Shown here: one piece after another, positions 17,102 to 25,343 of the stretch
How positions within the stretch are numbered: the first letter of the stretch is position 1
Layout: every line of letters starts with the position of its first letter
Source: DAOVXM01 sp963746255
GTDB taxonomy: Bacteria; Chloroflexota; Anaerolineae; Anaerolineales; UBA4823
Reading direction: 5' to 3'
Length of the DNA stretch: 64,000 nucleotides
Assembly (NCBI GenBank): GCA_963746255.1
Contig: CAVVAJ010000005.1
Location: forward strand, 186,001-250,000
Made by a program: the position numbers and the translations under genes
Notes under the pieces: model-generated
The model's input: the letters and a program-made list of their open reading frames with translations, nothing else
What the model was told of the DNA's origin: nothing
The model's database searches: none

Positions 17102-17518
17102 TTAATTCTTTTGGTGAGCGTCGAGGTAGGTTTGTAAAATATATGTAGCCGCCAAGTCATCAATAGGTTTCCGTTTTCTTCTTCTTCGGGTTTTCATAAT
17201 TGACTGTGCATCTATTATCGCGTTCGAGCTGTTACTTTCATCCCATAAAACAACTGGAAGAGTAGATTGATTGCTAATAGCTGCAGCGAGGCGAACTGAA
17301 CGCCTGCTCTGCATTGTTGGTTGGTTTTCTGAATCAAGTGCGACCCCGACAACAATCAATTCTACTTCGTTCTTCTCTGCTAAATGTGCGATCGATACCG
17401 CATCTGATTTTCTGGATGTGTGACGCAAAATGGTTAATGGATTGGCAATTGTCCCAGTGGGATCACTAATAGCTATTCCGATCCGCTTTTCTCCGGGGTC
17501 GATGGCAAGTATCCGCAT
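17102..17518 (-). CDS. ruvX: Holliday-junction resolvase-like/pre-16S rRNA nuclease YqgF
   Basis: YqgF (RuvX) has an RNase H-like fold and in E. coli trims the 5' end of pre-16S rRNA. The first acidic motif 'ILAIDPGEKRIGIAISDP' is at the N terminus, the 'IVVGVAL' strand with 'LPVVLWDES' follows, and the final acid is in 'PIDDLAATYILQTYL'. The usual 'R..K' loop reads 'MKTRRRRKRKPID', an unusually basic run. The ATG at 17518 is preferred over GTG at 17530, because it places the conserved strand at the N terminus. It lies between the baseplate-J-like gene (15 bases) and mltG in one minus-strand operon. Confidence 0.92.
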   Translation of the reverse strand: MRILAIDPGEKRIGIAISDPTGTIANPLTILRHTSRKSDAVSIAHLAEKNEVELIVVGVALDSENQPTMQSRRSVRLAAAISNQSTLPVVLWDESNSSNAIIDAQSIMKTRRRRKRKPIDDLAATYILQTYLDAHQKN

Positions 17519-17533
17519 AATAAGTATCACGCA

Positions 17534-19099
17534 CTATTGCTGTTCCCGGGATATTTTTGGACTACTTGGGGAGTTCGATCGATCCATAAAGACCTCAATT
17601 CTGAAGGGCAACAGTGGCAGCCGAGGCCACCATTCGGGAGATAAAATGATTTCTGGGGATTCGGATAAGGAATATTTTTCCCTCAATAAATCTATTGCGC
17701 TCCGTGGCATCAAGCCTAGGCTAGAGATAGCTACATCTTTCCCTTCAATTTGTGTGATTAGTTCTCGCTCAGCTTTTATATTCCAAGTGGCATTACCCTT
17801 GTCATTTATAGACAACTTCCCAATATTATCCATCTGGAGGGATAAGTCAATCGGGGTAAATCCTATCGCGATACGGGCATCCATCAAGTGTTGGATAAGA
17901 TTGACCACAGTGTCATATTCAATTGTTTGGATTTCATATTCGAGACGTAGACCGAGGTCAACTTGGTCAGCAGGTTTCCCAACTGATGGAAAATATTGCT
18001 CATCAATTACATTCTTCAATGTCAGAGTGGGTGTGATGAGGTGGTAGTTGCTCGGAGAATCCTGGATAAACTCTTCGAGGGCTGTAATTCGGAGCTGTGA
18101 TTCCAAAATTCGATATAATTCTCGCTGATCCACAAGGTCAACTGCAGGAACGAGAATATCCTTACCACCACTCAAAGGAAGCGGGTTTATTGCGGTAATT
18201 GAAATGCTATCTGGACCTTCCAAAATTAGTATTGAATTTGCCTTTATATTACTTGATTCCCCAGGAGATAAGGCTTGTAGAGCGGCTTGAATACTTTCAT
18301 CGTCCCCAGGTTCAATGATCATACTCTCAATAGTCTCATACCGTTTTTTTGGATCATCAGAACTGCGGAAGATAGCGCCTTTTTTTAAGGTAATCGAGGT
18401 CTCACTCAGATTAGTCAATAACGCGCGCCCTTTACTATAATTTACTGGGTATAGCGTACTACCGGAAGTTGGGATTGAAGCTCTACCTTCGACAATAATT
18501 GAGAATGGTTCAGTGGGTAATTTTCCCGAAAGATTAACTGCTTCAATGTTAGGTCCTGCTGACAATGTCAAGGTCAGTTCTTGAGGGTATGTCTCGGTCT
18601 TAATATGGATTTCTGCATCTGGAACGAATATTCCGGCAATGAATATTACTGCAACCACACCCAATGCAAACGCCAAAATTCGGAGAAGAGGGTTTGTTAA
18701 TTCGAAATGTGAGGAGTCTTTAGGTATGAGTCGATTGATTTGATATGTATCTGCGTTAGTTTTCGCTTGAAATAGCTTTTGATCTACCGCATTTGGTTGG
18801 CTTAGAGCAGGATTATCTTCTTTCCAATGCGAACGCTTTGCACGGACAAGATCCCTATATGTGGGAATTCCCAGTTCTTTCGCATTTTGGACAACTCTCT
18901 TATTCCGAGTGACGATTGCCAACTTGCCCCCTAACGTGTGACTGTGTCTGTTTAATAAAATCAGATCGAGGCGTCTGTCAAGTACTCGACCCGAATCTGG
19001 CCATACCACGATAATTCTCTGGGTTTGCGTCCAGCCCATCTTGTCCCGGGCACTCACATGATCGTCATGTGCGTCCAGATGAATAATTTGTGTTCTCAT
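17534..19099 (-). CDS. Single-pass membrane protein with baseplate-J-like extracellular region
   Basis: Residues 1-90 form a small alpha/beta domain ('IIHLDAHDDHVSARDKMGW', 'LAIVTRNKRVVQNAKELGIPTYRDL') that looks Rossmann- or PIN-like. One membrane helix spans residues 138-158. About 360 outer residues follow, rich in beta strands, with 'EGRASIPTSGSTLYPVNYSKGRALLTNLS' and 'LKKGAIFRSS'. The latter pattern resembles proteins that annotation pipelines call baseplate J/gp47-like in Chloroflexota. No other phage-tail or contractile-injection gene is near, so it is unlikely to be a baseplate part. Its place between a sulfatase-type envelope enzyme and ruvX/mltG suggests an envelope role. Family call moderate; function unknown. 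Confidence 0.6.
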   Translation of the reverse strand: MRTQIIHLDAHDDHVSARDKMGWTQTQRIIVVWPDSGRVLDRRLDLILLNRHSHTLGGKLAIVTRNKRVVQNAKELGIPTYRDLVRAKRSHWKEDNPALSQPNAVDQKLFQAKTNADTYQINRLIPKDSSHFELTNPLLRILAFALGVVAVIFIAGIFVPDAEIHIKTETYPQELTLTLSAGPNIEAVNLSGKLPTEPFSIIVEGRASIPTSGSTLYPVNYSKGRALLTNLSETSITLKKGAIFRSSDDPKKRYETIESMIIEPGDDESIQAALQALSPGESSNIKANSILILEGPDSISITAINPLPLSGGKDILVPAVDLVDQRELYRILESQLRITALEEFIQDSPSNYHLITPTLTLKNVIDEQYFPSVGKPADQVDLGLRLEYEIQTIEYDTVVNLIQHLMDARIAIGFTPIDLSLQMDNIGKLSINDKGNATWNIKAERELITQIEGKDVAISSLGLMPRSAIDLLREKYSLSESPEIILSPEWWPRLPLLPFRIEVFMDRSNSPSSPKISREQQ

Positions 19100-19176
19100 A
19101 AATAATCAGATACTCACTATTTCCACTGCTTTTCTATATTCTATCAGTTGATATAGCGTTGGGTTCTATTTTGGGT

Positions 19177-20709
19177 TTACGGTTGACAATCACCGCGATC
19201 GTTCGGAATTATCTGGTATTCGTAGGGGTTATTGTAGAGTGAATAAAAGGCGATATCTTCCAATAGTTCATATTTACTGCCTAGTAAGTAATTAAAAACC
19301 ATGCGAAATGTGTTCACAGGGCTCATATCCGGGTATAAATCGTCTTTCATCGGCTCTGGAAATTTATAAGCGTTAAGTATACTCATCCGTTGCTTTGGAG
19401 ATTCGATTATCGAACCATGATCCCCTTGGATTATTACGATTGGTGGTAGGTCCGAATCTGCAAGTAATTTATCAATTATGGGTATGATTTGGGAATTAAT
19501 GAATTGAACTTGGTCGCGGTATCCGCTAACAGAGTCAGGGTTTTCGTGAACAGCTTGCCCATCAGGACCGAAAACGTGAGGCCAATGGGGGATGATGAGA
19601 TGGATGAAAACAAATTTTGGACCATCCACTTCGGGGAGATTATTCAGCTGCTCCATAGTGAACAATATTCGCTTTCTATGGGCTTGATCGCGCGCTTCCC
19701 AATCTGGGGGAAGGTTAAGAAATGAGATACCTTCGGTAAATATGCGACCTAAGGTAGTTCTTATTAGTAAATCTTCGAAATCATTGATATCTGATGTTAA
19801 TCCTGGTGAAAAGTATATATCAGCATCTTCTAAACGCGTTGGTTCATAACCGCTATCGAAAGCTATCACAGTATAGCCGATGCTCTTTAATAACTCGCGA
19901 GTTGTATTATCCCGAATTAGTTGTGTTAATCCGAGACGGCTTTTATTTCCTGCAACATATCGGTCATCGATATTTTCCAAGTAATCGAAGTTTAAGGATG
20001 ATGCTAATGAAAGTTGGGTTTGAGCATAATTTGATTGGCTGCAGCGTGCCACATAAAATCCCATCCCTTCGAGCCGTCTGAGGAACGGCGTATTGTCTAA
20101 TCCATAATGTTTTGCTAATATATCATCCCGTGCGTACCCATCTAAAATGATGTAGAAGACATCGGGGTTTGGTTGGTTCCTGGAAGTTATGCCCCCATTC
20201 TGAAAGTCATGTTTAAGGGCCTTTCCCGCTTCTTGTTCTGCTCTATATGAATTTATACCGTGAAGGGTCAACTTGGTGAAAGGCCATATGATAACGATTA
20301 TCGCTATAAAGTTAAACAACTTGGTGGTTATTGTTAACGCCCGTAGCCGTCTGCCTGCCCACCATATGGAAATCCCTCCCAAAGACAGCCACAAGATTGC
20401 CAGAAAACGATGCCGACCGATCGTGAAGCTGAATATAGAAATTCCCTCAAAATAGTTGTAAATATGCCCATACGAGTAGAACCAGACGAGGAGGATCGAG
20501 GTGATAATACCTGCACGGTACCAATTCTTGGTGATCATCCTGAACAATATAAAGGATAGAATGCAGCTGAATAATGAAACACCAATGGGTCGAACTCCAG
20601 TGGTGATGTTCGTTTCCTCGATATTCAAAGATAATAATGCCAGAATTGGATAAAGCGCGAATAGGATTGGATGCAGAATTGGGGAGGTTCTAGATATCTT
20701 AGCTGCCAA
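19177..20709 (-). CDS. Membrane-anchored sulfatase-superfamily enzyme (LtaS/phosphoethanolamine-transferase-like)
   Basis: The N-terminal third contains about five membrane helices (residues about 10-160). The catalytic domain starts with 'PDVFYIILDGYARDD' (about 182-196), where the Asp would bind metal. The likely nucleophile is the Thr of 'SNYAQTQLSLASSLN'. A metal-binding 'FIHLIIPHWPHVFG' and 'IVIIQGDHGS' complete the site. Such enzymes transfer or remove phospho-groups on envelope polymers or glycans. The frame opens with a TTG immediately after the methyltransferase stop (20710). The operon context (methyltransferase, sugar-modifying enzymes, glycosyltransferase) supports modification of a surface glycan. 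Exact substrate unknown. Confidence 0.83.
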   Translation of the reverse strand: MAAKISRTSPILHPILFALYPILALLSLNIEETNITTGVRPIGVSLFSCILSFILFRMITKNWYRAGIITSILLVWFYSYGHIYNYFEGISIFSFTIGRHRFLAILWLSLGGISIWWAGRRLRALTITTKLFNFIAIIVIIWPFTKLTLHGINSYRAEQEAGKALKHDFQNGGITSRNQPNPDVFYIILDGYARDDILAKHYGLDNTPFLRRLEGMGFYVARCSQSNYAQTQLSLASSLNFDYLENIDDRYVAGNKSRLGLTQLIRDNTTRELLKSIGYTVIAFDSGYEPTRLEDADIYFSPGLTSDINDFEDLLIRTTLGRIFTEGISFLNLPPDWEARDQAHRKRILFTMEQLNNLPEVDGPKFVFIHLIIPHWPHVFGPDGQAVHENPDSVSGYRDQVQFINSQIIPIIDKLLADSDLPPIVIIQGDHGSIIESPKQRMSILNAYKFPEPMKDDLYPDMSPVNTFRMVFNYLLGSKYELLEDIAFYSLYNNPYEYQIIPNDRGDCQP

Positions 20710-21390
20710 TTATCGGCCTACCATCAAATATATATAGCGGGAGGAATCTTGCACTCTCTCTGTGCGTATAATATCGAAGTGCTTGGAAAAAATGTGTTCA
20801 AAGGCGTTGCGGTTGTAGTCAACGAAAATATCTTCACGAGATACGAGCAAGCGCTTTACTTGCGAGTCCTCTTTTGGGACAAATTCGATGACCAAAGATT
20901 TTCCAAGCGAGCGAAAATATTCGCATATCCTATCTAGCGGGACGTTATTACTGATGGCCAAATGATGGATTAATGCTAAGGCTAGAACAGTATCTGCGGA
21001 TCCACGCTCGACAATCGTCGTCCGCTCACGATTGGCCCAGCCTATATTCGGACTTGGATTAGTCAAATCTATAATCAGAGGTAGAAGATTTTTTTCATTA
21101 TCCTGGCGGCATTTAAGATAGTTCCTTTCGACAGCAGCCTGATCGCTATCAAATGCGATTGTGAACGCGCCTCTTTCACTGGCTATTCTGCTGAATATGC
21201 CGACATTTGCCCCAAGATCCCATACCCGTTCGGGCTTAATAACATCAAGATACTCTCCCACGAGTTTTTGCTTGTGTTGAAATCCTTGTGCTGAATAATT
21301 GTTGTCCTGATAGTATCCGCTCCACTCAGTTCCAGATGCCTGCCATTTTAATTTTCGAATGCTGCTTATCCAAGCTGTCAAGCAATCCAA
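20710..21390 (-). CDS. SAM-dependent methyltransferase domain (3' half of a frameshifted gene)
   Basis: This is a class I SAM-dependent methyltransferase domain. Motif I 'VWDLGANVGIFSRIA' binds SAM, an acidic residue ends the second strand ('IAFDSDQAAVE'), and 'ADTVLALALIHHLAISNNVP' is the motif IV region. The true protein starts at 22081 in another frame; the two frames overlap and a single extra base near 21366 explains the split. Here the sequence 'IRKLKWQASGTEW' continues the 'GLLDSL' of the upstream half. With the shift repaired the protein is about 455 residues. Layout and motifs resemble proteins annotated as NoeA-related (nodulation host-range) methyltransferases, a comparison from memory. 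It lies in an envelope-glycan gene block. Confidence 0.83.
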   Translation of the reverse strand: MDCLTAWISSIRKLKWQASGTEWSGYYQDNNYSAQGFQHKQKLVGEYLDVIKPERVWDLGANVGIFSRIASERGAFTIAFDSDQAAVERNYLKCRQDNEKNLLPLIIDLTNPSPNIGWANRERTTIVERGSADTVLALALIHHLAISNNVPLDRICEYFRSLGKSLVIEFVPKEDSQVKRLLVSREDIFVDYNRNAFEHIFSKHFDIIRTERVQDSSRYIYLMVGR

Positions 21391-22081
21391 GAAATGATGT
21401 GCGACTCATTTTTCCCTTGCTGCCAATCTCTTTTCCAGCCATTCGCTTCTGAGAAGCTGCATGAGTATGAATATGCATTAGCACGGGAAAGTTCAAGCGG
21501 GACTTTGCGGGCAGTAACCGGCTGGTGAGATCTAATGGGAGGCCATCGATATAATCGCGCAATAATTGATTCAGCCGAAAATCTCTATATGCCATCAAAC
21601 TTAATGGGGCTAGAAAATGCTGGCAAAACTGCTGGTAGGCTATCCAAGGTTGTCCTTCATTGTAGATTTCAAAGGATAGAGTATCAATTAGCAATGGTTT
21701 TACATTGTGGAATTGGATATTGTAGCTGCTGCTATCCTTTAAAGACATTCCATACTGTAAGGCTATGTTTTGAACTCTCAAGGTAATCAAGGCCGCATCT
21801 TGGAGCTGGCTGAAACACCACTCGTACGGATACGATATGAACTCTATCCTCTCAGGTTGAATTACTTTGTAGGCGGTGTCATGGATTAGTGGTTTGATGT
21901 CCACTTCTTGGTGCGGTATTATCAGTTGTTTGTCGATTAATTTTTGGTAAAGTCCTGAGCTAATCAAATAATCATAGTTTGGTTGGTAACTTTTATTGAT
22001 CTGGCGATAGATTTGGCCATCGCGAGAGAATAAGAACCCATTGGGATCTCTGAAAGAGCTGCTGAGGATATCAGATTGCAT
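21326..22081 (-). CDS. Kinase-like N-terminal domain of a methyltransferase fusion (5' half of a frameshifted gene)
   Basis: These 250 residues precede the methyltransferase domain. The segment 'GMSLKDSSSYNIQF' followed by 'PLLIDTLSF' matches the catalytic-loop (D-x4-N) and metal-binding-loop (ID) pattern of protein-kinase-fold small-molecule kinases. A lysine in 'TAYKVIQPERIEFISYPYEW' could be the ATP lysine. So the domain appears to have a kinase-like fold, active or not. The frame runs off track after 'GLLDSL' and stops at 21326; the rest of the protein is in the overlapping frame ending at 20710. The gene lies 10 bases after the small membrane protein gene and is part of the same minus-strand operon. 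Confidence 0.72.
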   Translation of the reverse strand: MQSDILSSSFRDPNGFLFSRDGQIYRQINKSYQPNYDYLISSGLYQKLIDKQLIIPHQEVDIKPLIHDTAYKVIQPERIEFISYPYEWCFSQLQDAALITLRVQNIALQYGMSLKDSSSYNIQFHNVKPLLIDTLSFEIYNEGQPWIAYQQFCQHFLAPLSLMAYRDFRLNQLLRDYIDGLPLDLTSRLLPAKSRLNFPVLMHIHTHAASQKRMAGKEIGSKGKMSRTSFLGLLDSLDKQHSKIKMAGIWN

Positions 22082-22091
22082 TTGGGATCAC

Positions 22092-22316
22092 TTATTCTTG
22101 GCTTGCTTCATCATCGTCATCCGTGGCTTGGTCCCGGCGGAAGAAACGAGTGATTTTGCGCCAATAAGTTTTTATCAGAAATATCGATCCGAGCAGCGTT
22201 GCTAACAGCAATTGGAGAATAAAGCTTCCCGAGCCGGGGTCAAGATAAGCAGGATTGGCCAAAACGGGTGCAGCTACTTCTGTAATCAGCAGGTGAATAT
22301 CGATGGCAGTTTTCAT
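22092..22316 (-). CDS. Small single-helix membrane protein with 'LDPGSGS' motif
   Basis: A 74-residue protein: 'YLDPGSGSFILQLLLATLLGSIFLIK' forms a conserved-looking motif running straight into one membrane helix, followed by a basic stretch ('YWRKITRFFRR') and an acidic tail ('DDDDEASQE'). I recall small proteins with the same 'LDPGSGS' lead and one helix next to envelope sulfatases and methyltransferases in other bacteria, which fits the neighbours here. The basic residues after the helix predict a cytoplasmic tail. The residues before the motif could be a poorly conserved extension, so a later start cannot be excluded. Function unknown; perhaps a partner of the sulfatase-type enzyme. Confidence 0.7.
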   Translation of the reverse strand: MKTAIDIHLLITEVAAPVLANPAYLDPGSGSFILQLLLATLLGSIFLIKTYWRKITRFFRRDQATDDDDEASQE

Positions 22317-22386
22317 AACTCTATCTCAACTTTCATAAGTTAGTACAATAAGATTAATCTGACATTAGATTCTGGATAATTCTAAA

Positions 22387-23529
22387 TTAGATTTTTGTTT
22401 TAAACGATACTATTGTGTCAACTACTCGTTGCTGTTCATATTCTCCCAGACCCGTATAGAATGGAAGCCGTACCAGCCGGTCGCTGATATCTTCAGTGAC
22501 CGGGCAACTACCAGGCTTACCGCCAAATTTCAGACCCATCTTTGAGAGGTGGAGTGGTAGATAATGGAACACGCTGAGAATTCCCTGGTCCTTTAAGTGT
22601 GTAATGAATACATCCCGATTTTCTAACGATGGCATCAATAGATAAAACATATGGTAAGGCTGTTCGCAGTGATTAGGAATAAAAGGGACAGCTATATTGT
22701 TGGTATCAGCCCAATCCATTAAACCCTGATAGTAATTTTGCCATATGGTTTTCCGCTTGGCTTGAATCAATTCGCCTGCCTCTAATTGTGCATATAGAAA
22801 AGCAGCAAGCATATCCGAGGGGAGGTAACTCGATCCAATATCTACCCATGTATATTTATCCACTTGACCTCGAAAGAAGCGGCTTCGATCTGTTCCCTTC
22901 TCGCGGATAATTTCAGCCCTTTCAATATATTTGGGTTCGTTGATAATCAAAGCCCCGCCCTCTCCGCAGGATATATTTTTTGTTTCGTGGAAGCTCAGCG
23001 CGGATACAATTCCAAATGTACCTAGTTTTTGCTCGCGATAGCGACCAAACATCCCATGTGCGTTGTCCTCTATGACTGGTATGTCATATTTCCTCGCAAT
23101 CCTTTGGATTTCATTCATTTCACAGCCTACACCGGCATAGTGTACAGCGATGAGGGCTCTAGTGCGTTGCGTGATTTTCTCCTCGAGTTTTCTTTCATCG
23201 ATATTGAGGGTGTCAGGGCGGATATCGACGAAAACCGGCTTTGCTCCTTGGCGAACGAAAGCATTTACAGTGGACACGAAGGTATAAGCGGGGATGACAA
23301 CCTCATCACCGGGTTTGATGTCCAATAACATGGCACTGATTTCTAGGGCGTGGGTGCACGAAGTCGTGATCAGTGATTTTGGGCTACCAAAATATGCTTT
23401 CAACCAAGCATGGCATCTCAAGGTAAATGGTCCATCTCCTGAAACATGACTATTAGTGATGGACTCTTCGATATATTGAAGTTCATTTCCGGAAATATAA
23501 ACTTTGTTAAAAGGTATCGAATATTCCAT
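22387..23529 (-). CDS. wecE: dTDP-4-amino-4,6-dideoxygalactose transaminase (WecE/RffA-like)
   Basis: This is a DegT/DnrJ/EryC1/StrS-family aminotransferase. The PLP lysine is K184 in 'SFHETKNISCGEGGAL', and 'VIEDNAHGMFG' holds the PLP-binding Asp. The 'SFHETKN' and 'GTDRSRFFRGQVDKYTWVDIGSSYLPSD' segments are characteristic of the WecE/RffA branch, which converts dTDP-4-keto-6-deoxyglucose to dTDP-4-amino-4,6-dideoxygalactose with glutamate. Length (380 residues) fits. The next gene upstream encodes a GNAT acetyltransferase, as in the enterobacterial pair wecE/wecD, so the product is probably dTDP-Fuc4NAc for a surface glycan. The genes making the dTDP-sugar precursor (rmlA/rmlB) are not in this window. 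Confidence 0.92.
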   Translation of the reverse strand: MEYSIPFNKVYISGNELQYIEESITNSHVSGDGPFTLRCHAWLKAYFGSPKSLITTSCTHALEISAMLLDIKPGDEVVIPAYTFVSTVNAFVRQGAKPVFVDIRPDTLNIDERKLEEKITQRTRALIAVHYAGVGCEMNEIQRIARKYDIPVIEDNAHGMFGRYREQKLGTFGIVSALSFHETKNISCGEGGALIINEPKYIERAEIIREKGTDRSRFFRGQVDKYTWVDIGSSYLPSDMLAAFLYAQLEAGELIQAKRKTIWQNYYQGLMDWADTNNIAVPFIPNHCEQPYHMFYLLMPSLENRDVFITHLKDQGILSVFHYLPLHLSKMGLKFGGKPGSCPVTEDISDRLVRLPFYTGLGEYEQQRVVDTIVSFKTKI

Positions 23530-23549
23530 AATGTATCAAGTTATCCGAT

Positions 23550-24293
23550 CTAATGGGAAAACCATTTGTGATACCAAAGATTGACACTACTAATCGTAAA
23601 TCCACATCGTTCATAAAGACGGAGAGCTTTAATATTACGCCCTTGAGTGATGACCCGAACAGTAGAAACACCCTGAGTTGTAAACCAGCCTAATGCGTGG
23701 TGAACAAGATTCGTGCCATATCCTTGCCCTTGTACTGATTGAGATATAGCTGCTAAGCTAATCTGCCCTTCTTTGTGTTTAGGTGATTTACGGCAGGTGA
23801 TAAATCCGACAACATCATTCTTTTTCTTGATGACAAACACCGCATCTGCCCATCCTTTACTTTCATTCTCAATCCATGTCTCATACAGGGTATCACACAA
23901 CTCATCAGGAAACCCAGGGTCGGTGTAAAACCGGGATGCCCGGAAATTCGAGCGGGTAATTTCGAGCAACGTGGGCAAATCTTTATGTTGGGATAAGCGG
24001 ATTTGCGGTCCAGCTCTGTTACTATCTCTCACCGGAATCGTACCGATAGATTGCGTTAGTTCAACCCTGATATCAACTAAATCAAATCCAAACTCAGACG
24101 CGATTGCATGAGTTTCATAATGATCGCAATCTGCGAGAAAATATAGGCAGTCGATTGAATGAAGCTCGCTCCAGGTGAAAATTCCTTGAATCAGGTGATC
24201 TGATAATCTCTTCTCGTTGACCCGCCCGATTCGAAATCCGAAAAAATCCGAATCCCAATCGAGATATTCACATGTTATTTGGTGAGTGACCAT
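23550..24293 (-). CDS. GNAT acetyltransferase, probably acting on a dTDP-amino-sugar (WecD/RffC-like)
   Basis: The C-terminal half is a GNAT domain: 'VVGFITCRKSPKHKEGQISLAAISQSVQGQGYGTNLVHHAL' contains the acetyl-CoA-binding Q-x-x-G-x-G turn, and 'VRVITQGRNIKALRLYERCGF' is the typical final segment. The N-terminal 'LDWDSDFFGFRIGRV' is a hallmark of WecD-type dTDP-Fuc4N acetyltransferases. The ATG at 24293 is preferred, because the longer frame would overlap the glycosyltransferase end. It lies 20 bases upstream of the WecE-like gene. Predicted reaction: acetyl-CoA plus dTDP-4-amino-4,6-dideoxygalactose gives dTDP-Fuc4NAc. The reaction is inferred from sequence and gene pair together. Confidence 0.83.
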   Translation of the reverse strand: MVTHQITCEYLDWDSDFFGFRIGRVNEKRLSDHLIQGIFTWSELHSIDCLYFLADCDHYETHAIASEFGFDLVDIRVELTQSIGTIPVRDSNRAGPQIRLSQHKDLPTLLEITRSNFRASRFYTDPGFPDELCDTLYETWIENESKGWADAVFVIKKKNDVVGFITCRKSPKHKEGQISLAAISQSVQGQGYGTNLVHHALGWFTTQGVSTVRVITQGRNIKALRLYERCGFTISSVNLWYHKWFSH

Positions 24294-24306
24294 GTAAGTT
24301 GCATTC

Positions 24307-25230
24307 CTAATCGTTTGTTTTGCCCCGAATGACATAAGAAGGACGGTCCATAGAACGGTAGTACATCCTGGCGAGGTATTCCCCGATAATCCCTAAGGCA
24401 AACAGCTGTACGCCTGCAAAAATCGCGATTGTCGATGCAAGGAACGGAAAACCGGGGACACTTCCTCCTAGGATAATAAATCTCCCGATCACATAAAGCA
24501 GCACGATTCCGCCAAAAATTGCGAATGCAAATCCCAACCAGCTTGCGAATTGGAGAGGAAAAGTAGTAAATCCAGTAATCATATTTACCGCGTGGGCAAC
24601 TAATTTGCGAAATGTGTAATTAGATTCCCCGATTGCACGAATATCGTGTTGTACTGGAACGGCGGTAAACTGGTTCGTTCCCCAGGATAACAGCACGTCG
24701 ATTGAGACAAAAGGATTGCGGTAAGTATCAAAAGCCTGACGGATTTTTGTCCGGAAGGCGCGAAATGCACTTACTCGCCGGGCAGTTTCAACCCCGGTTG
24801 TACTTTGCAGGGCGAACTTTGTTATTTGCGAAGCCAGATCACGCCATACACCATGCTGTTCTTGCTCAGGATATCCATATACCACATCAAAACCTTCATC
24901 TAGCTTTGATATCAACTTGCCTATTTCCTCTGGCGGATGCTGTAAATCATCATCCATTGTGATTGTGTATTCATACTGTGCTAAACGGATACCGCACAGC
25001 AAAGCATTGTGTTGTCCGTAGTTGCGCATCAAGTTTATCCCAATCATCCATGGATACCGGGTCTGCAGCTCCATGATTACCTGCCAGCTATTATCCAGAC
25101 TCCCGTCATTGATCAAAATTACTTCAAATTCCTTACTTAGGTTTGGTAATTCTGCCCCAATACGCTGAACAAGCTTTTCTAACATTGGACTGCTGTTATA
25201 AACTGGGATGATTACAGAAATGTTTTTCAT
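24307..25230 (-). CDS. Family 2 polyprenyl-phosphate glycosyltransferase (ArnC/GtrB-like)
   Basis: A cytoplasmic GT2 domain (residues about 5-225) contains 'SVIIPVYNSS', 'LINDGSLDNSW', the metal-binding 'TMDDDLQHPPEEI' and 'RNYGQHNALLCGI'. Two C-terminal membrane helices follow (about 230-255 and 265-290), with 'GIIGEYLARMYYRSMDRPSYVIR' after them. This layout is that of enzymes that load a sugar onto undecaprenyl phosphate, such as ArnC and GtrB. The ATG at 25230 is preferred over TTG 25242. Downstream lie the Fuc4NAc enzymes and upstream a large membrane protein that could use the lipid-linked sugar, so the unit probably decorates a surface polymer. The donor sugar is not determined. Confidence 0.9.
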   Translation of the reverse strand: MKNISVIIPVYNSSPMLEKLVQRIGAELPNLSKEFEVILINDGSLDNSWQVIMELQTRYPWMIGINLMRNYGQHNALLCGIRLAQYEYTITMDDDLQHPPEEIGKLISKLDEGFDVVYGYPEQEQHGVWRDLASQITKFALQSTTGVETARRVSAFRAFRTKIRQAFDTYRNPFVSIDVLLSWGTNQFTAVPVQHDIRAIGESNYTFRKLVAHAVNMITGFTTFPLQFASWLGFAFAIFGGIVLLYVIGRFIILGGSVPGFPFLASTIAIFAGVQLFALGIIGEYLARMYYRSMDRPSYVIRGKTND

Positions 25231-25343
25231 TTTACTGGTCAAGATAAATAATAGATCTTCATCATCATGAATAGCACAAGTTAATCTTCAAGTGACATGA
25301 TATGATTCAATACCACAGTGGGGGATTGGTTTTAATATTTTAC

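Noticed and set aside
17534..19099. Prophage or contractile injection system indicated by the baseplate-J-like gene
   Set aside because: No tail, sheath, spike, capsid or integrase genes accompany it.
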